Shown piece by piece: positions 14,101 to 26,100 of a stretch of DNA of 64,000 nucleotides (the first letter of the stretch is position 1; each line of letters begins with the position of its first letter). Under the pieces are notes generated by a model that worked only from the letters and a program-made list of their open reading frames with translations, was not told the DNA's origin and searched no databases. Origin of the DNA: Phragmites australis (taxonomy: Eukaryota; Streptophyta; Magnoliopsida; Poales; Poaceae); the NCBI RefSeq assembly GCF_958298935.1, contig NC_084921.1, positions 51,447,001-51,511,000 on the forward strand, in the 5' to 3' direction. Made by a program: the position numbers and the translations under genes.

Positions 14101-17100
14101 TTGACATCACCTGTAGATGACAAAGCCTCTGGTTCTTGACTTCTTGTCCTGACCTTTTCGATTATTCGTTCTTCTCTTGAAACTCCACAAAGTTGGCTTC
14201 GGACACCAACTCTCTACTGTTTCTAATGTTGGCCCTGAGTGCCAACCTCGATCCTCTTTGTCTGTCTCCTCTTGGAACCCCTATTGTTGGCTCCAAACAC
14301 CAACTCCTTGTTTCTTTGCTTGACCATCTTCACTATCTTGGAACTCATCATTGGTTTCGAACGCCAATTTCTTTCGACTTCTCCTCCCTCCTTATTGGCT
14401 TCGAGTGCTGACTTTACTTCCTTCCCTCCAAACCTTTTTGGCTCATCATTGTAGAAAGATGAATATACTGCAATGGGTGATTTGTAATGAGCCTTGTGAG
14501 TTGTTTATATAGAGTACATGGTAGCTTGGATCTCAAACAATCCTAAAGATAAGATGAAAACTAATTCTACCCTACCATAACAATTAGAGTATACGGTAAA
14601 GGATCCGCAACTCTAATATCCCTCTGCAGCCGTACATGAGTAATGTGGAAGCTCATACTGGAGTGGAAGCCGACGATTTGCTCAAGATGATGATAGCCCT
14701 TTTGTTGTCGAGGTAGCCGAGAGCGAGGTGACCGTGGTCGTAACCGTGGAGGAGGATGCAAGTCTAAAGCACCAACGCGAGCACATGCATGCAAAAAGTC
14801 AGGTTGATCCGCCCGAGGACCTCGACTGACGGCGGCTTCGATGGGGCCGCGACGGCGACCTGGAGAAGGCGCTAACTCGAAGCGATAGCTAGCGTGGTGA
14901 TGAGGGCGAGTAGCATGGGGTGGAGTCATTGCTTGGAGAGGCGGCGACCCCGACGATGATGGAGTGACCACGAGTGCCAGAACTACAACCACGATGGGCG
15001 ATGCAGCGACAAACTCGTTCTCGGTGGTGTGACGGGCTTGTGCTTGCAAACGACAGGCCGACGATGATGATCCAATGTGATGACGACGACAAAAGAGGTG
15101 CTTGGAAGGCCGCGGATGAGGACCATGTTGACGAGCAGTGTCCAGCCACAACGCCATAAGAGGAGAGGTGCTAGAGAGGTCGAAGACGAAGCGGTGAATT
15201 CTGGAGTCGAGGAACGTTGGCAGGGCGATGCAAACCGATCTATGATCGAGGAAAAAAATAGAGAAAACCCAATATGAAGATAATCGGGAAAGCTCTAATT
15301 GATGGCCGATCTATGGATCGGTGACACGACTAAACTACAGGTTGTGTAGCCCCGGGAGAGAACATGGAGATCGCATCTTCTAGGGCGGCGCAATGGAAGC
15401 TGTGGAGGCAGCGGCTCAGGAGCGGTGCCGAATCTATACCATGTAGAAAGATGAATATACTATAATAGGTGGTTTGTATTTGAGCCTTGTGGGTTGTTTA
15501 TATAGAGTACATGGTAGCTCGGATCTCAAACAATCCTAAAGATAAGATGGAAACTAATCCTACCCAAGCATAACAGCCGGATCCTTGCAGATCCTTTACC
15601 ATATACAATAACAGTCATGTCCATCTTGTCGACTCCAAACATCAACAGCATCTATGTTCTATCGGACTGGCTTGGTTGAAGCTAACAAAACCCACCACTC
15701 AGAAAGTATTGACAACGACAAATATATCATTAACTTTGTTATATTATGTACCTATGTTAGCCTCATTATCGCTCTTAGCCCTTCTTTTGTGCTAGGCTAT
15801 AACTAACAGAGTTAGATGGAAAGTTGAAGTACTAAGAGATGCAACTTTGGACTGTATATAAATGAATTGGCATCTTACGGTGGTGAAATCTAAAATGTTG
15901 AACTCTCGATGGTATATAACCATTTTTTCCATCAAGAAAAAGTAGAAGCGCATAGTAGCAAACCATAAATGGTCATAACATAAAGGTTCCACAACACACT
16001 CCAAACATAGAAGTGTGAATAAAACATGAGATGCACCTTAAATGCCAAATTGGGAAAGAAAAAAGGCATGCAAACCAAAAACAGATACAACTTACAATAT
16101 TTCTCTTCTCTAACATCAAATAATATGGCGTGCGTGCAAAGGGAAACAGTGAGAAGGGATAAGGGCAGATCGCCCTCTAATCACCAGGCTTCTCCCATGC
16201 GATAGAGGTTCTGATCGATACAAATTTGGTGGGCAAAGCCCTTTAATGTATTATTGCTTGATTGTAAACAAAGACTTGGCTAGCCTTATATAAGAAGTGC
16301 CCAGCTAGCTAAATTAGGAAACATGACTCTGAAAGAGAATAGGAAATAGATATACTAATCTAAATGTATTAGAAATAGTAATATGCATATCTCAGTCAGC
16401 CGTAGGGCCAGCTGAATCAGACTTGGTTGCTGATCCGGGCAAATCCAAGACCTTTTTCCTGTGCCTCTGATACTTAATCCCATAGTATCCGTCCATAACA
16501 TTACTGAAAACATCACAGTTGCTAACTAAAGACAAACCTTCTGGTGGTTTCTCTTTAAGAACTTCAAAAGATTCAGCTACATGCTCTGCTGCACCTGGAA
16601 ACAAGGTAAGAACATCTAAGTAATGAAGTAGAAAGAGATCAATCAAACACACCGTTAATTCCATCTACTAGTCAAATTGAAGTCCATAATAGTAAATATG
16701 TAAGAGGAAAAGGTGGAGAATAGAAATTTTTTAAATGAATGAAACCCCAAGAGGAAAAACATAAGAAAAAGGAAGCTTCAATTTGCTCCTTAAATGTAAA
16801 ATTGGCAAAGGGAAAAAATATAATGCAAACAAAGGGAAGAAAAGGTAGAATGATTTTTCTAAGCATTAGCTACCCAAGACATCATATAACTGAAACAAAC
16901 CTTTTGGCGGTTCATCTTTAAGTACATCAAAGGAATCAGCTACCTCCTGTGTTGCTTCTGGAGACAAGGTAAGCAGGTGTTCGTATTAGATAGGGATTAG
17001 GCAAACTCACCATCAGTTTCATCTAATTACATGAAGTTCAGGATAGCAAGCAGCAACTATATATGGGAAATTATTAGAGATATGAATGGAGAGTTACCAA

Positions 17101-20100
17101 ACGTTGGTGGAACTTTATGGGGCAAAGCATGGTCAAAGCAAACCATAAGGATCAACTAAGATGGAAAGTCCAATCAATGACACAGTTAAGGATTAGAAAA
17201 TGGCACATAAATCATATTATCATTGTTAAGGGTAAAAAGTCATTGTACTCTAGTATAGTGTTTGGGATGTGTCTCATGCCTTGAACTACATATATACCCT
17301 ATTGGGGCTGTTCAATACAACTGGCTTATTCATCCTAACAATCATAATATATAAATTGATCTAATCTGTATTCTATCTATAAATAAAGACACGGATCCTT
17401 TTAGAAAAAGTATAGTACATGTAGATACTCCCTCCGATTCCAAATGTCAGTTAGGCTTGTGTACACAGATTAAGAAAATAGATCAAATGACTTGGTTGAC
17501 CTTCATTTATACTACATTGGAAAAGATGGGTCATTTATTCATGAGTGATAGCATTTGTTTGGCAAGGGCAAGGATGGATGAAAAGAAAAAAAGTGCCTAG
17601 TGCCTACAAGTTCTAAGATGGCTTATATTTAGGAAGTGTTGGGAAAGCTAAAACGACTTATATTTGGAATGAGAAGGAATACTATAAATAGCTCTAAAGA
17701 GTATTTAGCAAATTCAATCGGGACCAATAAACATGAAAAATATCCAAAATTACACTTGGAATGAAATATAACAAGTAACAACATAATTGATAAGTAAAAT
17801 TCTATAAGTACGAACTTCTAAATGAACCAAAACTCAGAGTCCATAGTGACGATCGATCAATTTACAACCAAACCAAAGTGTCAGTGAGATTTCTAAAAAT
17901 GGCTTCCCGTTGTCCATTCAAATATACTTTTATAAGGAAATATCACTTTTGATAGTTCAAAACAAATAATACAAGAGTAGATGTATTCTTTGCGAAAAAG
18001 GTTGAGAATTGACTGTTGAGACATTGTTATTTGGGTCCACCAGAAGGATGGAATATTCTTTTCTGTTTTTTTAGATTTTGTCAGCATCTAGGGAACATCT
18101 CAGATCTCACCTGTCTTTGCAGGTGTAAAGTATTAAATATTAAAGAAACAGCTTTGCCATACGTAATATGAGCAAACCTTTAGAATTTTTCCCCATGTCC
18201 ACCAAACAAGAAGCTCTGTCTCTTTTTTTACCTGCACAATGATCCAATGTTTTACTCTCACTAGCAAACTAAAATCATGTAATTCCTGTTCTAAGGACAC
18301 AAATATTTTTTTTTTTAAAAAAAGAAGTAACGGCCAACGTGCACCCACAAGCAGTGTGATAAAATAACCCCACCATGGTGCAAAGATCCACCACAAGTAA
18401 TTATGTAATAAACCCATATGGAACTCAAAATATTTTTTTCAGAGAAAAAAACATTCATAACTTTTAGAACTCCTCTTGATAAATGTGGATACAGATGTCG
18501 ATGTATATCCAAAGATGTTCCAATGTCGAGCTTGATGTGGTTAGAATCCATCATCCATGTACTCTACTTTATAAATAACAAATTATACAATATGTTGTGC
18601 CTAATCAAAAGTTGTTTGGCATAAATTGTTCAATGATGCAATCATTAGCTTGATCAGACTTTTTATTATATCATTGGGAGTTGCTATTTGTCATTACTTT
18701 TATAGTTTCTAATTGTTAGGAATATAGAGTCCTTATCCTTTATGTACACGTTATTAGAGCCATTTCCCTGTACTCTCTCATGTACTTTGTATATTACCCC
18801 ATTGGGGCTATCATTGAATACAAGTTGCTATTCCTAACACTAATGATGTTATGACTTGCACAGAATTATATACCCATAAATCTCGTATCCATACTGCCTT
18901 TTAAAGTCTAGTGTGTGTGCTTATATCCTATATATATATCCAACCCATAAGTATATTATCTGCGTTCACAACCAAATAAAAAAATGCGTGTGCATTGGAC
19001 TTGTATCCTCTCCAAATCAGCTCATCTGAACACTGCATTGCAAGTATTTGCTAAATGAAAAACCGCAATCTTTCCCGGAATGGAGCTTCTATTTAACAGA
19101 TAGCCAGCTTTTGCAAGGGCAAATATATGTACGTACTGCAAACAAAGCTAGACAAATAGTTCCACTTTGTCTAACTAACTGTGTTTGGTTTTCCCAAATG
19201 TCAGATTATGAACTTCTGTAATGTTGGTTTCTACAGTGGGAACCAGGGGGGAGATGTTGGATGGGGGTCATGAGGCATGTAACAACTTAAATATTTAGCA
19301 CCATTCTGAATGTAAAACAGATGCAAGGGAAGGAAAAAAGTGTTTTAAGAAGATAAAATTTCAAGTATTTGCACCTCTATTCTCTTGAGAAGAGTTGCCG
19401 GCTGCAATTTCGAGTTCAATTTCTTTTTTCTCATCTTCTGGATCCGCAACAATTTCTGGAACCTCTTCAAGGAGACGCTGTCTTCCAGCTGGTGTGCTTA
19501 GAAGCTTTTTTCGGTGCATTAGCTCTTCCATTGTAATAAAAGAATCAGTCAAGGAAGAAAACCATGATGGAAAGTCTATTTCCTAATCCTAAGAAATGTA
19601 CTATTAATAGTAAAATAGGAAGGCAAGAACACATCTAAAAATCAAACTCTATTATTTTATTACTATGTGATATCAGAGTCAATCTGGAAAGGATATTCTA
19701 CACGCCACCCTTTTTCATGTGCTCTATCAATCTCTTTTTCCAGTCTCAGAAGTTCTTTATCAATCCACTGAAAAGGGGGCAATTTGGTCAATAGGAATGG
19801 AGAAGCACAAGACAAACATATGGAAAGGAAGAATAAATTAGTAAGGTAGTAAGAAAGTGCTGAAATTGGCATGAGAACTTAAAAGTTTGCTTCCAGACTT
19901 TGAATGCCATCTAAAAAATGTCAAATTTTTAATGTCACGTAGGTAACATGCCCACTCAGACCTATAACACTTCTACAACAATTGGCATGTTCTGTATGTT
20001 TGCTTGCTACAGGACAAGGTTAGGGTAAAGTGGGAAAATATATTCAAGTTTCAAACCCAAAGAGGAGGACAAAACATTTAAAATATTAAATTATTTCTGT

Positions 20101-23100
20101 ATAAGTTTCAAATCAAACTAAGGTTGATATCCATACTCTGTGGTGGGTTTAAGAAAAAGTTCAGAATCTTTTGCTGAATGGTGCACTATGTCCTCCAGTA
20201 AGATTTACGAAGTCACTTATCTATCTGCATGTATTTTCTCTCCAACATATACAAGCATGAAGTATAAAATTAGTGCCATCCAGTGATTTACGAATGCGCT
20301 TACATGATTTACTATGTCCTTATGTACAGTTGCCACCTTTTCCTCTAACTCAGCCTTCAAAAAGAGCGAACTCAGAGCAGTAAAATAGGAGCTTAGCATA
20401 TGCACATTAGATGCTCAAGTAAAACAGGAAGCAGACCATCTTTAAGTATTTCCCAGCTGACAGAAATTAATAGGTGTAGACTTAAGTAAATAAGCTGGCT
20501 TATATAGTAGCAAGACATGTGTTCCTTGTTCTTTGTGTGCGTGCTGCATACCCCCACCAATCACAAAAGAGTGTAGCAAAGAGATTCAGAAATTGTCAAT
20601 ATTTAAATTGGCTGTATGAAAAATGGTGTGAATAGATCTGTCTTGGAAAACCCTTCTTAATTCTATAATTTTATAATGCTGTGCAATATATTACTGTAAA
20701 ATTGGTGGTCCACATTGCATTTAAGAGACTGCCAGTGCCCAAAGCATAATTTTTCTATGGCTAAATGGAGTAGTGGAAAAACATAAATGACATGACCTGG
20801 CATAAGCAAAGTAGGTAACACTAATGCATAACTATTAACTCAACATTTTCTATCCTTCTATTCAGATGATGTGCGAATTCCAGCCAGCATAACCTACAGA
20901 AAATATTACTGTGGTCCTTACATTGTCTCTATTAAATAAATAGGATCCGACAGGGCTAGTAAATTCCCTTGCTCTTAACTAAACAATCTGTTTTTTCATC
21001 CTCCTAATTCCTCAGTGTTGCTACAGTACTTTGAACAGTATAAGAAACTGCCTAAATCACTCTAACTACATATGTACAGTATAAGGAGCATACATACTCC
21101 TGCTTTACTTGTATATCATTCACGATAAATGGACACAGACATACAACATATGCAGATAAACAAAATATTATCATCACCAGAGCAATTAATGTGAGAAAAA
21201 ATCTCTTATTCAACTACATAGTAAGTAGGCTCCATCCAGTATATTGCATGGTTAGGCATTGCATTTAGGAAAACAAAGGTTTTCAGAATGTGAGCTTACA
21301 ACAGTAGCCCTTTTCAAGCGTCCTTTCTCAACCAAAGGAATAAGATCATTGCATTCATCCTGTTATCAAGGGAAAAAGGCACAATTATTTCACCACATCA
21401 TTTATTCCGGGAAAAATTAACGCTATATTATGAGTTGGAGAACCAATGTTGCAGAAACTGCTCTACTTAGTAAAGATAACCTACTTGAAAACAGCAGTGG
21501 CACGAATTCAATTTTGTATCAGTAACAACTAATACACTAGCATTAATGGTGTTAGAGATATATTTGCCTTCTGTGTAATATCCCCGTGTTATAAGGGTTT
21601 ATTTGCATATTGCTCACTTGTACAAGTATATATACTGGCATATGGCCTCTAGGAAATATAAGTTGTTATTTCTAACATGGTATTAGAGCTAGGTTTTCCT
21701 TCGGGACGCAGAAACTCATCCCAAACCTAGTCCACCTACCGCTTTTTCTCTCCCTGTCAGCTTTCTCCTTCTTCTTCACCAATCGGCTTTCTCCCAGTCG
21801 GATCCGGCTTCCCTCCGATCAGATCCACCTCCAGCTGTGCCCGCCCTCCCCGCTACCGCCACAGTTGCTAGGCCCGCCATGACCGTAGTCGTCGCCACGG
21901 CTGCCCCACCCGCCTGCTCGCCCCGCCGCCGCTCCGGTCATCTCCGCCTCGGCCGCCGCCCGATCCGGCTTCCCTCCAACCGGATTTGCCCCGCCCAATT
22001 CCTTTTGAGCGTATGTGGGTGTCTTTCTAACTACTTTTGTCTTCGTATTTTTGGTTAGTTTATTACGTTCTTCTCGTCCCTCGTGAGCGTGCCAAACTAA
22101 CTTCTCGATCTGTTGAGTGTCTTTCTAAGTTACAATGTTGAGCATAAGGGTTCTCAATCTGTCGGATGCGTACTTTCGGGATGTTACTTTTGACGAATCA
22201 CGTCTCTTCTATCCTCGTACCTCTCCTTCCACTTTTTCAGCTTCTTTGGTTGAACCACTGTCTTTTCTCACTTTTCCTACCACACCCATCACTGTTTGGT
22301 CTTCTTTTCCCAGGCACTTGGTGCGCCTTCTTTGGTGCCTCCTCTTGGTGCACCTTCTTTGGTGCCTACCTCGCCCTTGACTCCAACCCCATCAGATCCT
22401 ACTCCTTCTGGCATGGTTGTGTCTTCTCCTTTCCACTACACTCGTCATTCTCATGTTGTCTCACATCCTGCTATGCCATCTTCTGACGAGCTTTCTCCTT
22501 TTGGTGATTCGGCTACTGTGTCTTCTCGCTACTCTCCATGATCACTAGCCGATTCGTCCTCCTGATCGATTTGGTTTTATTAGTGTTGTTACCGCTAAGC
22601 CATCTTCTTACTGTGATGTTGTTCATCAAGAATGACAACATACGATAGCAGAGGAGTTGGCTGCTGTCAAGCACACTGGCACGTGAGATCATGTTCCTCT
22701 TCCCCCACATATTCGTCCAATCATGTGCAAGTGGGTTTATAAAGTTAAGATCCGCTCTGATGGTTCTCTTGTGCACTACAAGGCCCATCTTGTTGCCCGT
22801 GGTTTTCAGTAGGAGAATGATCATGACTATGTTGAGATTTTTGCACCTTTAGCCCACATGACCACAATTTGCACTCTTCTGACTATGGCCTCTGTGTGTC
22901 AATGGTCTTTCTCTCAGCTTGATGTCAAGAATGTCTTTTTTAATGGTGAGCTATGTGATGAGGTATACATGCATCCACCGCCAGGATATTATGTTCCTGG
23001 CGGCATGGTGTGTCGTCTCTGTCACTCTCTTTATGGCCTTAAGCACACCCCTAGTGTCTGATTTTAGCGTTTTTATTCTGTGATCATTACTGCTGGTTTT

Positions 23101-26100
23101 TCTGCTAGTGCTCATGATCCTACGCTCTTTATCCACACTTCGATTTGTGGTCGGGCTCTTCTTCTCTTGTATGTTGATGACATGATCATTACAGGAGATG
23201 ATTTTGAGTATATCGCATTTGTGAAGGCTCATCTCAATAAGCAGTTTCTTATGTCCGATCTGAGTCCTCTTCATTACTTTCTTGAGATTAAGATTTCTTC
23301 TACACTTGATGGCTTCTTTCTGTCCCAAGAAAAGTATATTCAGGATCTTCTTCATCGTGCTTATCTCATTGATAAGTGCATTGTTGAGACTCCTATGGAG
23401 TTTAACCTTCATCTTTGGTCCACTGATAGTGAGCCTCGTACGGATCCCACCCACTATTGTCATCTTGTTGGGAGTCTTATTTACCTTGATGTCACTCGTC
23501 CTGACATTTCTCATGCAGTGTATATCCTCGATCAGTACGTCTATGCTCCCACTCAGCTCCACTATAGTCATCTTCGTGTTTTGCGCTATCTTCGTGGGAT
23601 TATCTCTCATCGTCTATTCTTTCCGTGTTCCAACTCTTTACAACTCTATGCATATTTGGATGCTTTTGGGCTAGTGATCCCTTGGATCGCCGGTCTCTTT
23701 CTACCTACTGTGGTTTCCTTGGTGGTTCTCTCATTGCTTAGAAAACTAAGAAGCAAACCACAGTTTCTCGTTCTAGTGCAAAGGCTAAGTTGCGAGCCAT
23801 GACTTTGTTGACAGCGGAGCTCAGTTGGTTACAGTGGTTACTTGAGGATTTTGGTGTTTCATCTCCTGCACCTACTCCTCTTTACTCTGACAGTATAAGT
23901 GCTATCAGTATTGCTCAAGATCCGGTGAAGTATGAGCTCACCGAGCATATTGGTGTTGATGCTTCTTACACACGGACACAAGTACAGGCCATTGATCTTC
24001 AGTATATTCCTTCAGAGTTTCAGTTAGTTGATTTCTTCACATATTTTATTGTTTAGGGGGAATTACACTTACTTGCTTTCTAGTACAACTCGAACTAATC
24101 CAAATCCAATAGGAATCAACGAAGGCACAGAGTAAACCTCAACATAGATTATATCTCTCCAAACTCAGTGCGGTTGATCCATCATAAGTTTGAGGAGGTG
24201 TTAGAGATATATTTGCCTTCTATGTAATATCCCCTTGTTATAAGGGGTTATTTGCATATTGCTCACCTGCACATGCATGTATGTGTGTTTGTATACTAGC
24301 CTATAAACTCCATGGAATATAAGTTGCTATTCCTAACAAATGTGGTAGAAAGCAACGTGCGACTTGAAGGACATGTCCAAAATGGGGGATACCGCTATTC
24401 ATACTGGTACTGGAATATAGAATCATACCTCTTCAAAGTCCTCCTCCGACAACATCGAGATCTCGACATCATCCCACATACCGGTAACACGTAAGAGAAT
24501 ATCTGTACATGTGTCCTTTACCTTATACTTCTCTGAAGACTGTATAATGCCTATTATGGATGTTGTCATGAGTAAGTGAGAAAGGTGTCTCCTTTCTGAG
24601 GGGGATGTAAGTATGTAACAAGAGTGATTTGACTTTGCACCATACTAGTCTACTACCAACATTAAGGACATGCTCAAAAAATGAACAATGGCTACTATCA
24701 AGGCTAAGGAGAATGCATTCAATTGAACTTTACCTGTCACAAGCCCAAGTTGGTATGTCTTTTTAAGTATTTGATAAATATGGGTCCTGGGCTTATTCTT
24801 GACTCTAACAAAACAACCAACAACTTTCTGTTCGAATGTGTCTGGATGACTCAAAAGATTAAGAACTAAAGATCTTCTCAAATAAATTAGCTTTAGGTTA
24901 TTCTGATTAAGTGAGGCAAAGCATCTCTTGTTCCTTTCTGAAACCTTCTTAGCAATCTTCGGCTCCAGACTAGTCCGTGGTTTCTTTTTCATAGTTAGTC
25001 CACTGTCATCTTCAGAACCATCAAGACTTTCATCCTCTGAAACAGCATTTGCAGCAAAGTGCATTTCCAGAAACCTATGGATTGAATTCCAGTTCACTTT
25101 ACTTCTCTTAAACAAAGGGCGCAGCTTATCATCACACCTGAATTTTTTTTTCTTATTGTCCTGGAACAGATTCTTCTGTCTGATGTACTCCTTAATAACT
25201 CCAATAACTTCGAATTCATCAAGAGGTTTTGCTGTGTCCTTGCCAAAACATGACAAGAATTCAATCAGCTCTTTCGAACCCCAGCCAACATATGTTTTCT
25301 TGTTTGATTTGCTTTTCTTCAGTGACGCGTTCACTTTATTTGGTTTGCCCTTGGAGTCAAAAGGAAATGTTTGCTCATTGTCATCATTATCATCCAATGA
25401 ATTTTCATCTGCCTTGTGATCTTCATCTGGAAATTTCTCTGAATCTGCTCCAGATTTACAGTTTAGGCTTCTATCAAGAAGCACACTAGCTTCTTGCAGA
25501 TCAAAAAATGACAAATTTTCTCTGTCTTTAATTACTTCCCAGCAGTCTTTAAACAAATTTTCATAGATCGCTGAACCTTGGTAATCGATCTTTGCCTGGG
25601 GATGCACATGAACAGTTGTCAGAAAAGACAAAAGGAAAAATACATAGAGGAGAGATCAAATGGGTTTTTGTGTAAAGTCTACACTGCCTTTGCATTCTTT
25701 ACACAAAGAAATTCAACACAAATTATGTAGGGAAGAACTAACAAATAAATATACAGTGAATGGCTTTATGGTAAGCAACGAGTTTTTTTTGCATGATTAA
25801 CTAATAGGAACTCAATACTATGATTCAAAAAATAGTTGGGTATATGCATACAATTACCCCATGAGGATTAGCATAAGCATTCTTCTCGCTCAAGATTGCC
25901 AGGTTCAAACAGCTTCTGCAAAATCCTTTGCTCTGCTTCCTCACTTGGACAAACTCAACTTTTCCAAGGCAGTCACGGCAAACCGAGTAAAGTGGACAGC
26001 ACAAACACTGATAATCTGAACTCCCTTTGCAGTTGACACATGTGTGCCATTCTGTGCATAGTCAGGATTAGGCCCAAGAATCAGTAATATCAATTTACCA

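Larger units (their letters stand above)
10812..16957 (-). repeat. Array of tandemly duplicated 57-bp phase-1 exons
   Basis: Six exons of exactly 57 bp (16901-16957, 16538-16594, 12934-12990, 11625-11681, 11337-11393, 10812-10868). Each has an acceptor ending in TCTCCAG or a close variant and a donor GTTTGT, and each encodes 19 residues on one pattern: A-x-x-x-V-A-D-S-x-x-V-L-N-K-E-x-P-E-G. All begin and end in phase 1, with a glycine (once a glutamate) split across the junctions. Intron flanks are also similar between copies, for example the 'gcaccttaaatgcc' phrase near 11240 and 16033, so whole exon-intron units were duplicated. The gap between 12990 and 16538 was enlarged by insertions. 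Confidence 0.85.

Noticed and set aside
14567..15157. 196-codon minus-strand open frame
   Set aside because: It sits within the TRIM-like element, extends into its LTR and shows no gag, pol or other family motif; Ser/His/Pro-rich low-complexity text.
22951..23610. 219-codon minus-strand open frame
   Set aside because: It lies antisense to the Copia reverse transcriptase and has no family resemblance; it is a shadow of the coding strand's composition.
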